Source of the DNA: Arthrobacter sp. SLBN-100
GTDB taxonomy: Bacteria > Actinomycetota > Actinomycetes > Actinomycetales > Micrococcaceae
Length of the DNA: 64,000 bases
Assembly: GCF_006715305.1 (NCBI RefSeq)
Contig: NZ_VFMY01000001.1
Location: 1,364,001-1,428,000, forward strand
Direction: 5' to 3'
Part shown: positions 25,916-34,337 of the stretch, piece by piece
Numbering within the stretch: the first letter of the stretch is position 1
How the letters are laid out: every line of letters starts with the position of its first letter
Program-made: the position numbers and the translations under genes
Notes under the pieces: generated by a model
The model's input: only the letters and a program-made list of their open reading frames with translations
Told to the model about the DNA's origin: nothing
Databases searched by the model: none

Positions 25916-26848
25916 TTAGCGGCTGACCTTGCCCATCAGGGACGCAATCGGCCGCAGGAAGATGGGGCGGGCCAAGAACCAGCCGGCTGCCATGACCACC
26001 ACCGAGGCGAGGAACACCCAGAACCCGAACCAGCCGTCGTCGTCCCGTACGCCGTACATGTGGTTGAGGTTGCGCAGGGCGCCGGTGGCAAGGACCAGGA
26101 AGACGTGCACCACAATGAAGGCCACGAAGTAGATCATTACCGGGAAGTGGACGGCGCGGGCCCATTCAATGGGGTATGCCTTGTTGAGGCCGGCTGCCTT
26201 CTTGGGCCAGGCGGAGGACATGCGCAGGCCGGTAATGAAGGCCAGCGGAGCCGCGATGAAGACCGTGATGAAGTACGTGAGGAGCTGGAGGGCGTTGTAG
26301 TTGATCCAGCCGTTCTCCGTGGGCCAGTCCAGAGAGGCGTACTGGAGGGCTGCCGAGAGGGCGTTCGGGAAGACGTCCCAGCTGGTGGGGACGATCCGCA
26401 TCCACTGCCCGGTGGCGAACAGCAGGACGGCGAACACCAGGCCGTTCAGGATCCACAGCGCATCCAGCGTCAGGTGGAACCAGAGCTCAAGGCTGATCTT
26501 GGTGGGCGGGTTCTTGGTTTTGATCAGTCCCTTGTTGTTCCGGGTCCAGTGGCCGCTGGGACGCGTGGTGGTACGCACCTGCCAGCCGGTCCGGATGATG
26601 AGCAGCAGGAAGAATGCATTCAGGAAGTGCTGCCATGCCAACCATGCCGGGAACCCCTCCGGTGCCTGAGCCGGAAGCTCAGAGTGGCCCGGATAGTCCG
26701 CTGCGAAGGAAGCGACGGCGGGCAGCCCCACCAGCCATTTGGCGATCAGCACCACCAGGACCAGCGCCACGAGGACGGCGGGCACACCCCAATAGAGACG
26801 GGACCGCTTGCCCGCGGCGGCGCCAGGCTTCTTCGTGGGTGTGGACAT
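25916..26848 (-). CDS. cytochrome b/b6-domain membrane protein (orphan)
   Basis: A 310-residue integral membrane protein with about five or six helices. The first (VPAVLVALVLVVLIAKWLVG) is followed by an extracytoplasmic loop. Likely haem-ligand histidines lie in AWLAWQHFLNAFF, LELWFHLTLDALW and RAVHFPVMIYFVAFIVVHVF. This pattern fits cytochrome b561/formate-dehydrogenase-gamma-like subunits that pass electrons between quinone and a molybdoenzyme partner. No molybdopterin or other oxidoreductase gene is adjacent, so the partner is unknown. The gene stands alone, convergent with the photolyase and downstream of a terminated initiator tRNA gene. Confidence 0.8.
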   Translation of the reverse strand: MSTPTKKPGAAAGKRSRLYWGVPAVLVALVLVVLIAKWLVGLPAVASFAADYPGHSELPAQAPEGFPAWLAWQHFLNAFFLLLIIRTGWQVRTTTRPSGHWTRNNKGLIKTKNPPTKISLELWFHLTLDALWILNGLVFAVLLFATGQWMRIVPTSWDVFPNALSAALQYASLDWPTENGWINYNALQLLTYFITVFIAAPLAFITGLRMSSAWPKKAAGLNKAYPIEWARAVHFPVMIYFVAFIVVHVFLVLATGALRNLNHMYGVRDDDGWFGFWVFLASVVVMAAGWFLARPIFLRPIASLMGKVSR

Positions 26849-26936
26849 CGAGCAACATTCCTCTCGAGAATGACGTGGTACTCACGATCTGTGAGGCTCT
26901 GCGAAAGAGAATACTAGGAACTGCCGGCATTCAAGG

Positions 26937-26980
26937 AAAAAAGAAGACCCCGTCCGGCTTGTCTGCCGGTCGGGGTCTTC
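26937..26980 (-). terminator. terminator of the first initiator tRNA gene
   Basis: GAAGACCCCG (26943-26952) pairs with CGGGGTCTTC (26971-26980); CCGGC/GCCGG extends the stem after one T-T mismatch. On the minus strand a run of six T follows. It begins 8 bases after the tRNA end. Confidence 0.9.
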
Positions 26981-26987
26981 ACATAAG

Positions 26988-27061
26988 TTGCGGGGACAGG
27001 ATTTGAACCTGTGACCTCTGGGTTATGAGCCCAGCGAGCTACCGAACTGCTCCACCCCGCG
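26988..27061 (-). tRNA. initiator tRNA-fMet (CAU), copy 1
   Basis: A 74-base tRNA on the minus strand with anticodon CAU. Initiator features are present: 5' CGCGGGG opposite CCCCGCA leaves an unpaired C1-A72, and the anticodon stem has three consecutive G-C pairs (GGG/CCC). The T-arm contains GGTTCAAATCC. The 3' CCA is not encoded. A dedicated terminator follows. The sequence is identical to the copy at 27515-27588. Confidence 0.97.
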
Positions 27062-27162
27062 TCGCAGAATCAACACTACCCTATTTCGGCGGCAGGTTTT
27101 TCCACCCGCCGTTTCGGGCTTCCCGCCACCTCCGGCGCCTTCCCCGCAACGCGCCACACCTC

Positions 27163-27207
27163 GGCAGGTTTAGGGCATCGCTCCGGCAGGTTTTAGGGCA
27201 TCGCTCC
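27163..27207. repeat. two direct repeats, inverted relatives of the 32-bp array
   Basis: GGCAGGTTTAGGGCATCGCTCC (27163-27184) and a copy with one extra T (27185-27207) lie head to tail. Read on the minus strand they give TGATGGAGCGATGCCC, matching the core TGATGGAGCGTTGCCC of the array at 27285-27444 except at one base, so they are inverted relatives. Confidence 0.8.
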
Positions 27208-27284
27208 ATCAGTTCCTGGTGGAGTTCGACGGCGGTGCGGCCGGCGGAAGCGTGCGGGAGAGTACCTCCGGGAGATTCCCAAGA

Positions 27285-27444
27285 GTGATGGAGCGTTGCC
27301 CGACTCCATGCGAAACGTGATGGAGCGTTGCCCGATTCCAGGCGAAACGTGATGGAGCGTTGCCCGATTCCAGGCGAAAGGTGATGGAGCGTTGCCCGAT
27401 TCCAGGCGAAAGGTGATGGAGCGTTGCCCGACTCCATGCGCATT
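27285..27444. repeat. five tandem 32-bp repeats between two initiator tRNAs
   Basis: Units start at 27285, 27317, 27349, 27381 and 27413, each beginning GTGATGGAGCGTTGCCC. The three middle units are nearly identical (GATTCCAGGCGAA in the second half); the first and last carry GACTCCATGCG. There are no spacers. Within a unit, CGTTGCC can pair with GGC-GA-AACG. Short open frames across the array only reflect that 32 is not a multiple of 3. Function unknown. Confidence 0.92.
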
Positions 27445-27466
27445 GCATCACCGGCGGCGGGAGCTT

Positions 27467-27508
27467 AAAACAAAAGGTCCGGACACTGTTTCCAGTATCC
27501 GGACCTTT
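27467..27508 (-). terminator. terminator of the second initiator tRNA gene
   Basis: AAAGGTCCGGA (27473-27483) pairs with TCCGGACCTTT (27498-27508), with an inner ACTG/CAGT extension. On the minus strand a TTTT-G-TTTT tract follows. It separates the tRNA from the repeat array. Confidence 0.88.
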
Positions 27509-27514
27509 CTCCAG

Positions 27515-27588
27515 TTGCGGGGACAGGATTTGAACCTGTGACCTCTGGGTTATGAGCCCAGCGAGCTACCGAACTGCTCCACCCCGCG
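27515..27588 (-). tRNA. initiator tRNA-fMet (CAU), copy 2
   Basis: A 74-base tRNA identical to the copy at 26988-27061: CAU anticodon, unpaired C1-A72 and three G-C pairs in the anticodon stem. The 3' CCA is not encoded. It has its own terminator, so the two copies are separate transcription units about 450 bases apart. Confidence 0.97.
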
Positions 27589-27659
27589 TCGCAAGAACTA
27601 CTCTACCGGGAGGTGAACAGCAGGCAAAATCGGGAGGGCGTGATCTCCGTCTCGCCGGC

Positions 27660-27692
27660 CCGGCATCCGCTCTCTGGACGAACGGATGCCGG
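27660..27692 (-). terminator. possible terminator hairpin after the UPF0182 gene
   Basis: CCGGCATCCG (27660-27669) pairs with CGGATGCCGG (27683-27692) over a 13-base loop, 30 bases past the stop at 27722 on the minus strand. There is no T-tract. Confidence 0.4.
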
Positions 27693-27721
27693 CTGCCGCC
27701 GTCGTGATCATGTAGTGCGCA

Positions 27722-30721
27722 TCAGCTGCTCGGCGAGGGCGACGGTGTGGTTTCCGGGGTTGCCGTCGACGCCGGAGCCGGGGTGGCCTCGGGCGCGATC
27801 ACCGGGATCTTCGCCTCTGCATCCACCGCCTTCTTGAGGGCGGCTGCAATCCGCTTCTGCGCCTCACCGTAGGCCGTGAAATCGCCGGCAGCCAGTGCTG
27901 CCTGCCCGGCCTGCATCGCCGCGTTCGCTTCGTCCAGCGCCGCCTTCAGCTCAGCCTTCGCATCTGCTCCTGCCGGCGTGGCAGGTGTAGCCGGGCCCGC
28001 CGGCGCCTGCCCGTTGTTGTCCGAGTCTCCGGCGGCGGCCCCGGAGTCTCCTCCGAAGAGCTGCTTCAGGGCCTCGTCCAGGGTTGGGGCAAAACCAACC
28101 TTGTCGCCGAAGGCCACCAGGACGCGCTGCAACGTGGGGTAGGACGTCTCGCCGGTGGACTTGAGGTAGACCGGCTGGACGTAGAGGATGCCGCCGCCGA
28201 CAGGAAGCGTCAGCAGGTTGCCGTTCAGCACGTCCGAGGCGCCCTGGCGGAGCAGGTTGAGGGCCTGGGACACAGTGGGATCAGAGTTGAACTTGTTCTG
28301 GGCCTGGCCGGGTCCGGGGACCTGGATCTCCGGCGGGATCTGCAGCAGCCGCAGCTTGCCGTAGCTGTCGGCTTTCACGCCAGCCTGGTTGCCGGCGTCC
28401 GAGTCGGCAGCCAGGAACCCATAAAGGACGTTGCGGGCGTTTCCGTTGACGATCTGCGGAATGTACGAGGACGTCAGCTGGAAGGCAGGCTCCTCCTGGT
28501 CCGGCATCTGCAGCGACATGTAGAACGGCGGCTGCTTGACATCCGTGTCCACGGTGGGATCCGCCGGCACGCTCCAGGCGTCATTGGTCTTGTAGAAGCT
28601 GGAGGGGTCCGTAACGTGGTACTGCCCCAGGAGCTGGCGCTGGACCTTGAACAGGTCCTCCGGGTAGCGGACGTGGCTCATCACGTCGCCGGACATTTCC
28701 GAGAACGGCTTCAGCGATGAGGGGAACACCTTCTGCCAGGACTTCAGCAGCGGGTCCTGGTCATCCCAGGCGTAGAGGGTGACCGAACCGTCGTACGCAT
28801 CCACCGTGGCTTTGACCGAGTTCCGGATGTAGTTGACCGTGCTGTTGGGCAGGGCCACGGCACGTCCCGAGGTGGTCTGGGTGTCCTCGGTGGCGTTGGA
28901 AAGCTGTTCCTGCTGCGAGTAGGGGTAGTACTGGCTGGTGGTGTAGCCGTCCACGATCCACTTCACGCGCCCGTCCACCACAGCCGGGTAGGCATTGCCA
29001 TCCACCGTCAGGTAGGGGGCAACTTTCTCCACGCGCTCACGCGGATTGCGGTCGTACAGGATTTGGGACTCGGCGTTGACGCCGTCAGAGAGCAGCATGT
29101 CCGAGGACTGGAACTTGATGGAGTACAGCACCCGGTTGAAGAAAGTTCCAACGTTGGGTCCGCCGTTGCCTTCGAAGGTGTACTGGGTCTCCCCCTCCCC
29201 TTCTCGGCCGGACGGCCTGTCCTGCTCACGGGCAGGGGCTCCGTCCGGTGCGCCCACAATAGAGTATTCGGGCGAGGACTCGCCGAAGTAGATCCGGGGC
29301 TGGTACTTCGAATCATCGCCCAGCACGCCCGTTGACGGAATGCCTGACTGCAGGAAGTCCGGCTTGCCGTCCACGGTGAACTTGTTGCCCTTGGCGGCCA
29401 CCACGCCGTAACCGTGGGTGTACACCACGTGCTGGTTCAGCCAGCCCTGCTGATTGGTGGCCACGTTGGTGGGGTTCAGTTCACGGACAGCGATCACTGT
29501 GTCCTGGATCTTGCCGTCCACTTTGTAGCGGTCCACGTTGAGGGCGTCCGGGAACTGGTAGTACGGCCGGTACTGTTCCAGCTGGGAGAATGCGTCCGAA
29601 ATCAGGTTTGGGTCGAGCAGGCGGATGTTTGCCGTGGTCTGGGCATCCGGGGCGAGGGCACCGGTACTGGCGGTGTTGGTGGCGTTATAGCGGCTCACCT
29701 GGATGGCATCGAGTCCATAGGCTTTGCGCGTGTTGTCGATATTGCGCTGGATGTATTGCTTTTCCAGTGTCTCTTCTGACGGGCGGACCTGGAACTGCTG
29801 GATCACCCAGGGGTAGACACCGCCGGCCAGGATGGACGTGATGACCAGCATCGCGGTTCCGATGACGGGCAGGCGCCAGCGGCCGATGACCGCTGCCACG
29901 ATGAAGAGGATGGCAACCAGCGCGGCTGCCACCGCCAGGATGGCCTTGGTGGGGATGACGGCGTTGACGTCCGTGTAGAGCGCGCCGGCCCAGCGTCCGC
30001 CGTTACTCTGAACCGCGGAGTAACGGTCCAGCCAAAAGTTGATGCCCAGGAGCACCAGGAAGGCAGCGCCCGTGACGGCGATGTGGATCTGGGCGGCACG
30101 GCTGGTGAAGACGCCCCGCTCCATCAGCCTGATGCTGCCGTACAGATAGTGGGTGAGGATTCCGGCAATTCCGGCGATAACCACCACGCTGATCAGGAAC
30201 CCGGTGACGAAACCGAGGAACGGCAGGGTCATCAGGTAGAAGCTGATATCCAGGTTAAATTGTGGGTCCTGCTGGCCGAAGGGCTCCTGGTTGAAGAAAA
30301 GGAGGACCTTCTGCCACTGGCTGGCGGCGGCGCTGCCGGCGAACAGTCCGAAAAGGACAGGCAGGCCCACCATCACCACGCGGCGGACCGGTTCCAGCTG
30401 TGCCTGGTAACGGTTGAGGTTGTCGCGGATTTCAGAGTCCGGTGCGTAGACCGGACGGGACTGGTATGCGATGCGGATGGCGAAGAAGACCGCCAGGAAC
30501 ATCACGGCGAATCCGGTCACGAAGATGCCGATCCTGGCCAGGTTCTCGGTGACGAACACTTCGATGAAGCCGAGCTGGCGGTACCAGAGGACATCGGTCC
30601 AGACGTTTGCGAAGAAGATGAAGCCCACAACCACCAGGGCAACAACGATCAGCGTGGGCGTCAGCGCGCCGCGTCTTGAAGGGGGTTTACCTGTGGACAT
30701 GGTGCTGGCGGGTCGGGACAA
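27722..30721 (-). CDS. UPF0182 family large membrane protein
   Basis: A 999-residue protein of the UPF0182/COG1615 family, widespread in actinobacteria and of unknown function. The N-terminal ~330 residues hold about seven membrane helices ([42 protein letters not shown] and others). The large extracytoplasmic region then has conserved blocks such as [34 protein letters not shown] and [12 protein letters not shown]. The C-terminal ~100 residues are low complexity, Ala/Pro/Gly and charged, ending in a Pro/Thr/Ser tail. TTG 30721 lies after GAGG and is preferred over ATG 30700, which lacks a site. The mycobacterial counterpart (Rv3193c) also neighbours a PDZ/Lon-like protease, as here. Confidence 0.93.
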   Translation of the reverse strand: MSRPASTMSTGKPPSRRGALTPTLIVVALVVVGFIFFANVWTDVLWYRQLGFIEVFVTENLARIGIFVTGFAVMFLAVFFAIRIAYQSRPVYAPDSEIRDNLNRYQAQLEPVRRVVMVGLPVLFGLFAGSAAASQWQKVLLFFNQEPFGQQDPQFNLDISFYLMTLPFLGFVTGFLISVVVIAGIAGILTHYLYGSIRLMERGVFTSRAAQIHIAVTGAAFLVLLGINFWLDRYSAVQSNGGRWAGALYTDVNAVIPTKAILAVAAALVAILFIVAAVIGRWRLPVIGTAMLVITSILAGGVYPWVIQQFQVRPSEETLEKQYIQRNIDNTRKAYGLDAIQVSRYNATNTASTGALAPDAQTTANIRLLDPNLISDAFSQLEQYRPYYQFPDALNVDRYKVDGKIQDTVIAVRELNPTNVATNQQGWLNQHVVYTHGYGVVAAKGNKFTVDGKPDFLQSGIPSTGVLGDDSKYQPRIYFGESSPEYSIVGAPDGAPAREQDRPSGREGEGETQYTFEGNGGPNVGTFFNRVLYSIKFQSSDMLLSDGVNAESQILYDRNPRERVEKVAPYLTVDGNAYPAVVDGRVKWIVDGYTTSQYYPYSQQEQLSNATEDTQTTSGRAVALPNSTVNYIRNSVKATVDAYDGSVTLYAWDDQDPLLKSWQKVFPSSLKPFSEMSGDVMSHVRYPEDLFKVQRQLLGQYHVTDPSSFYKTNDAWSVPADPTVDTDVKQPPFYMSLQMPDQEEPAFQLTSSYIPQIVNGNARNVLYGFLAADSDAGNQAGVKADSYGKLRLLQIPPEIQVPGPGQAQNKFNSDPTVSQALNLLRQGASDVLNGNLLTLPVGGGILYVQPVYLKSTGETSYPTLQRVLVAFGDKVGFAPTLDEALKQLFGGDSGAAAGDSDNNGQAPAGPATPATPAGADAKAELKAALDEANAAMQAGQAALAAGDFTAYGEAQKRIAAALKKAVDAEAKIPVIAPEATPAPASTATPETTPSPSPSS

Positions 30722-30850
30722 ACTCGGTACCTCATAGCTGGTCGGTCAGATGATTCGAAGCGTGCGTGCGAGCGACGTCCTTACCGGTCAAACGCTGGTT
30801 TAGCCGTCATAATTGCCACGAGTGGCGGTAGAGCTTAGTTCCTGCCCAGT

Positions 30851-32056
30851 CTAGTTGGTTGTGCACGCCGGGAGGCCGGACGTGTCCTGGCCGGAACCGG
30901 CAAGTTCGACGGCGTCCCTCGCCTCTGCGAGGTTCTCAACCTTGACCACCTGCAGGCCAGCCGGGACATGGCCCACCACTTCCCCGCAGTTGGCAGCGGG
31001 GGCAAGGAACACAGTGGCTCCCCCGGCCCGTGCCCCCTGCATCTTCTGCCCGATGCCGCCGATGGGTCCGACAGTGCCGTCCGGGGAAATGGTTCCCGTC
31101 CCGGCAAAGTGCTTGCCGCCGGTCAGGTCGCCCGGGGTGACGGTGTCGATAATGCCGAGCGAGAACATGAGCCCGGCGCTGGGCCCGCCCACTTTGTCCA
31201 GCGAGATCTTCACGTCAAAGGGGAAGGTGAACAGGTATTTGAGCATCACGCCCAGGATGAAACGCCCTTCGCCGTTGTCCTTGGGCGTAATGGACTGGCT
31301 GACTTCCCGGCCAGCCCGTTCCACCACCACGGTGGCGGGCGCACCCTTGCCTGCCGCCAGTTCCTCCTGGATGACGGCCAGGGAGGTGATCTCCTTGCCG
31401 TTGACCGTCTTGAGGATGTCACCCGGTTCAATCTTTCCGGCCGCGGCGGAACCGTCGGACAGGCCTGCGGCCTGCAGCTGTTGCCCGAAGGAAATGTCCA
31501 GCTCATTGAGGGCGGACGCCACCGCATTCTCCTGCGAGGTGGTCATGGCCACCGAGCTCTGCTCCTGCGCCTCTTCCTTGCTGGTCCCCTTGGGATAGAT
31601 CATTTCCACGGGATACACCGCTTTGGAACTGTCAAGCCACGCAGAGAAAGCCCCCAGGAAACTCACCGGCCCATTGGGGCCGCCGTCTACATAGACGGTG
31701 GTCAGGTCAAGGTTTCCCGCCGCGGGATAAGTATCCCGGCCCGTGACGCTGATGACCGGGCTTCCCTGGCTCTGGCCCAGGGTGTTGAAGGTGGGGCCGG
31801 GCGATTCAACAACATAGGGCACCGGCAGGGTGCCCACGGCGATTCCCAGGCCAAGCGCCGCCACCCCGGCCACCATCATGGCGGAGAGCTTGGGCTTTCG
31901 GCGGTCGGGTCCGATGGGTCCCGCTTCCGCTGGGGAAGACGGTGGGCCGGCTGGCGTGCTGCCAGCCTCGGGCTCTTCTGTTTCCGCAGGCCAGGGGCCG
32001 GACTGGAGCTCGGCGGCGTGGTCCTCTGAAGGGTGGCCGCCACGGGTTGTAGTCAC
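30851..32056 (-). CDS. YlbL-like secreted PDZ/Lon-type protease
   Basis: A 401-residue protein. An acidic N-terminal cytosolic stretch (~65 residues) precedes one membrane helix (SAMMVAGVAALGLGIAVGTL). The extracytoplasmic part has a PDZ domain (about 215-280: KIEPGDILKTVNGKEITSL) and a C-terminal Lon-like (S16) domain. The catalytic Ser is in VGGPSAGLMFSLG and the Lys in GGIGQKMQGARAGG, giving a Ser-Lys dyad. I start at GTG 32056 (VTTTRGGH). The frame stays open to 32992, but that part overlaps the DUF2342 gene on the other strand and is not coding-like. The family is thought to degrade extracytoplasmic proteins. It is upstream of the UPF0182 gene in the same direction, matching the Rv3194c-Rv3193c order. 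Confidence 0.9.
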   Translation of the reverse strand: MTTTRGGHPSEDHAAELQSGPWPAETEEPEAGSTPAGPPSSPAEAGPIGPDRRKPKLSAMMVAGVAALGLGIAVGTLPVPYVVESPGPTFNTLGQSQGSPVISVTGRDTYPAAGNLDLTTVYVDGGPNGPVSFLGAFSAWLDSSKAVYPVEMIYPKGTSKEEAQEQSSVAMTTSQENAVASALNELDISFGQQLQAAGLSDGSAAAGKIEPGDILKTVNGKEITSLAVIQEELAAGKGAPATVVVERAGREVSQSITPKDNGEGRFILGVMLKYLFTFPFDVKISLDKVGGPSAGLMFSLGIIDTVTPGDLTGGKHFAGTGTISPDGTVGPIGGIGQKMQGARAGGATVFLAPAANCGEVVGHVPAGLQVVKVENLAEARDAVELAGSGQDTSGLPACTTN

Positions 32057-32192
32057 TGCACCAACATTACGCGGTGACCGGCAGCTCCAGTTCTTTGCCG
32101 ACAGCGAACGGTAACGCAGTGCGGCAGACAGCCGACCGGCACCGGGGTACCGTGAAGGTTGAGCACCAGTCACACCGACGATCGGCGGGATC

Positions 32193-33659
32193 ATGACCTC
32201 CAACCCACTTAATCCGTCCAACGGCGACGACACCCCCAAGGACCCGTTGACCGAGATGCTGCAAAACCTGATGGGCGGCAAGGGGATGGAGAATTTCGAC
32301 CCCGCCGAACTGGCCAAGGCAGCCGGCCTTCCCAACGACCCGAATCTGCTGGCCCAGATGTTCTCCCAGGTGCAGGCCATGATGAGCGCACCGTCTGAAG
32401 GGCCAGTGAACTGGCAGCTTGCCCACGAGAATGCGCGGCGGGTTGCAGCGGCGAGTGCCGATCCGTCAGTCACCTCGCAGCAGTCCCGTGAAGTGGACGA
32501 AGCCCTTCGGCTCGCCGAACTGTGGCTCGATCCCGTGACGGACCTTCCCGCCACCGGCCTGATCGGCCGGGCGTGGTCCCGCGCAGAGTGGGTGGAGGCC
32601 ACGCTTGGCACGTGGAAGCGGCTCACCGAGCCGGTGGCGAACAGCATCGCCAACGCACTCTCCTCGGCCATGACCGAACAGATGCCGGAAGAAATGAAGT
32701 CGATGATGGGCGGGGCCTCGTCCATGCTCCAGAACATGGGCGGCGCCATCTTCGGCATGCAGCTCGGACAGGCCATCGGCGCCCTCTCCCAGGACGTGGT
32801 CAGCTCCACCGACATCGGCGTGCCCCTGGCCGACCTTGAAATGGCACTGCTGCCCCTGAACATCGCCGCCTTCGGTGAAGGACTGTCCCTGCCTGAAAAC
32901 GATATCCGGCTCTTCCTCGCCGTCAGGGAAGCTGCCCACGCAAGGCTCTTCGTGCAGGTCCCGTGGCTGCGCGGCCACCTGCTGGGCGCCATCGAGGCCT
33001 ACGCCCGCGGCATCCACATCGACACGTCCCGCATTGAAGAACTGGCCCGAGACCTGGACCCCAGCAATCCCGAGGGCATCCAGGAGGCCTTGTCGCAGGG
33101 CGTATTCATGCCGCAGCGGACTCCTGCGCAGGACCAGGCACTGGAGAAGCTGGAGACGGCGCTGGCCCTCGTGGAGGGCTGGGTGGACGAGCTCACGGCC
33201 GCGGCCACCGAGAAGCTGCTGCCCTCCGCCGGCGCGCTGCGGGAAACAGTGCGGCGCCGGCGGGCAACGGGCGGGCCGGCCGAGCACGCCTTCGCCGCCT
33301 TGGTGGGGCTGGAACTTCGTCCCCGCCGGCTGCGGGACGCCGCAACACTCTGGGCCACCTTGAAGGAAGAACGCGGCATCGAAGGCCGCGACGCGATCTG
33401 GCAGCACCCCGACCTCCTGCCCACCGCGGAGGACCTGGACGATCCGAAGGGTTTCAGCGGACGCCGCAAGCTGGCCGAGGCCAGTGACAGCGAAGTGGAC
33501 GACGCCCTGCAGAAGTTGCTGAGCGGCGGGTTTGACGAGTCCCCGTCGGCCGGCACGGAAGAGCCCGACGACGGGACGGCCGGCGGCGGCCAGGCTGACG
33601 GCGGCGCCAACCAGGGCCAGGACGACCAGAATGGCGAGGACGGCGGGCCGAAAAGCTAA
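32193..33659 (+). CDS. DUF2342 zinc-dependent metalloprotease-like protein
   Basis: A 488-residue protein of the DUF2342 (zincin-2) family. The N-terminus is rich in Met/Gly/Asn (LTEMLQNLMGGKGMENFDPAELAKAAG), a feature of the group. The putative metal-binding helix reads LFLAVREAAHARLFVQVPWLR, with an E-A-A-H pattern in place of the canonical HExxH. Whether it binds zinc or retains protease activity is uncertain. The C-terminal ~50 residues are acidic and Gly-rich. No signal peptide is present. It starts at ATG 32193 and is divergent from the PDZ/Lon-like gene. The mycobacterial counterpart (Rv3195) has the same neighbours. After it, synteny breaks at the metal-resistance cassette. Confidence 0.87.
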   Translation: MTSNPLNPSNGDDTPKDPLTEMLQNLMGGKGMENFDPAELAKAAGLPNDPNLLAQMFSQVQAMMSAPSEGPVNWQLAHENARRVAAASADPSVTSQQSREVDEALRLAELWLDPVTDLPATGLIGRAWSRAEWVEATLGTWKRLTEPVANSIANALSSAMTEQMPEEMKSMMGGASSMLQNMGGAIFGMQLGQAIGALSQDVVSSTDIGVPLADLEMALLPLNIAAFGEGLSLPENDIRLFLAVREAAHARLFVQVPWLRGHLLGAIEAYARGIHIDTSRIEELARDLDPSNPEGIQEALSQGVFMPQRTPAQDQALEKLETALALVEGWVDELTAAATEKLLPSAGALRETVRRRRATGGPAEHAFAALVGLELRPRRLRDAATLWATLKEERGIEGRDAIWQHPDLLPTAEDLDDPKGFSGRRKLAEASDSEVDDALQKLLSGGFDESPSAGTEEPDDGTAGGGQADGGANQGQDDQNGEDGGPKS

Positions 33660-33959
33660 GCCGGCCTCGGGTGTGTCTCCGTTATTGGCGTAGCCCTACA
33701 ACGACGCGGTGAAGGACCCCTGCAGCTCCATACGAGAGGGCAACTCTGTTGTAACAGCCGGCTTTGACCACGAGCACGGCGATGAGGTGGTGACGGGAAT
33801 GGCCAGGATCAGGGACCAGTTCATGGAGTTCCCAGACGGCGGAGGACTGGGTGATGGTGACGTCGTTGAGCACCCCGAGGCCGGACACGTTCATCAGGGT
33901 CACGGCTTAATAGCTGGTCACCGCGGTCAGGTTCGCTGCCCCTGTTGCCCAGGGCAGGT
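33660..33959. other. 300-base gap; no confident gene
   Basis: A minus-strand frame (33682-33903, 73 codons, GTG start, no ribosome site) lies downstream of the ArsR gene. Its product, including VWELHELVPDPGHSRHHLIAV, matches no family I recognise. It could be a decayed third gene of the metal cassette or an accidental frame. No terminator is obvious. Confidence 0.4.
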
Positions 33960-34337
33960 CTAATCGTGGGTGGGTTCGCCGGTGATGCGGTGGTCGGCGT
34001 GGTTAATGGTTTCGCGGATGAGCCGCACGAGGTGCCCGTCGTGGAGGGAGTAGATGACGTGGCGGCCGTCTTTGCGCGTGTCCACCAATCCGCTGAGACG
34101 GAGTTTGGCCAGGTGCTGGCTGACCACCGTCCGCGGCACTCCAACACCTGCCGTGAGCTCGGTGACGGTCTGCGGGCCCTGCACGAGCTGCCACAGCAGG
34201 TGCAGGCGGGTCGGTTCGGCGAGCATCCGCAGCGTGCCGGCAGCTGATTCCAGAAGCTCCGGCCCTGGCGTTACCGGGTGAACCAGGGACGGTTTCTCAG
34301 GTGCGTCGCGGGGTACGCTGTGCGGCTGACTGCTCAA
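33960..34337 (-). CDS. ArsR/SmtB-family metal-sensing repressor (NmtR-like)
   Basis: A 125-residue winged-helix repressor. The DNA-binding region (about 35-95) includes LAEPTRLHLLWQLVQGPQTV, LTAGVGVPRTVVSQHLAKLRLSGLV and DTRKDGRHVIYSL. The last helix has D-x-H-x10-H-x2-H (DGHLVRLIRETINHADH), exactly the alpha-5 metal site of SmtB/NmtR-type sensors, which bind Ni, Co or Zn. The start is TTG 34337 with AAGGAA 7 bases before it, inside the 3' end of the MFS exporter gene (41-base overlap), so translation is coupled. The only upstream ATG (34412) is deeper inside that gene. It probably represses the exporter through the palindrome at 35600-35623 and lets go when metal rises. Confidence 0.88.
   Translation of the reverse strand: MSSQPHSVPRDAPEKPSLVHPVTPGPELLESAAGTLRMLAEPTRLHLLWQLVQGPQTVTELTAGVGVPRTVVSQHLAKLRLSGLVDTRKDGRHVIYSLHDGHLVRLIRETINHADHRITGEPTHD

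Noticed and set aside
24369..26165. Long minus-strand frame of 598 codons
   Set aside because: Antisense shadow of the photolyase gene; low-complexity Arg/Pro/Gly translation.
27285..27444. CRISPR array
   Set aside because: The 32-bp units are contiguous with no variable spacers, the unit is not a typical CRISPR repeat, and no cas genes are present.
32057..32992. N-terminal extension of the PDZ/Lon-like protease
   Set aside because: It overlaps the DUF2342 gene on the opposite strand and lacks coding character; the GTG at 32056 gives a normal membrane-anchored protein.
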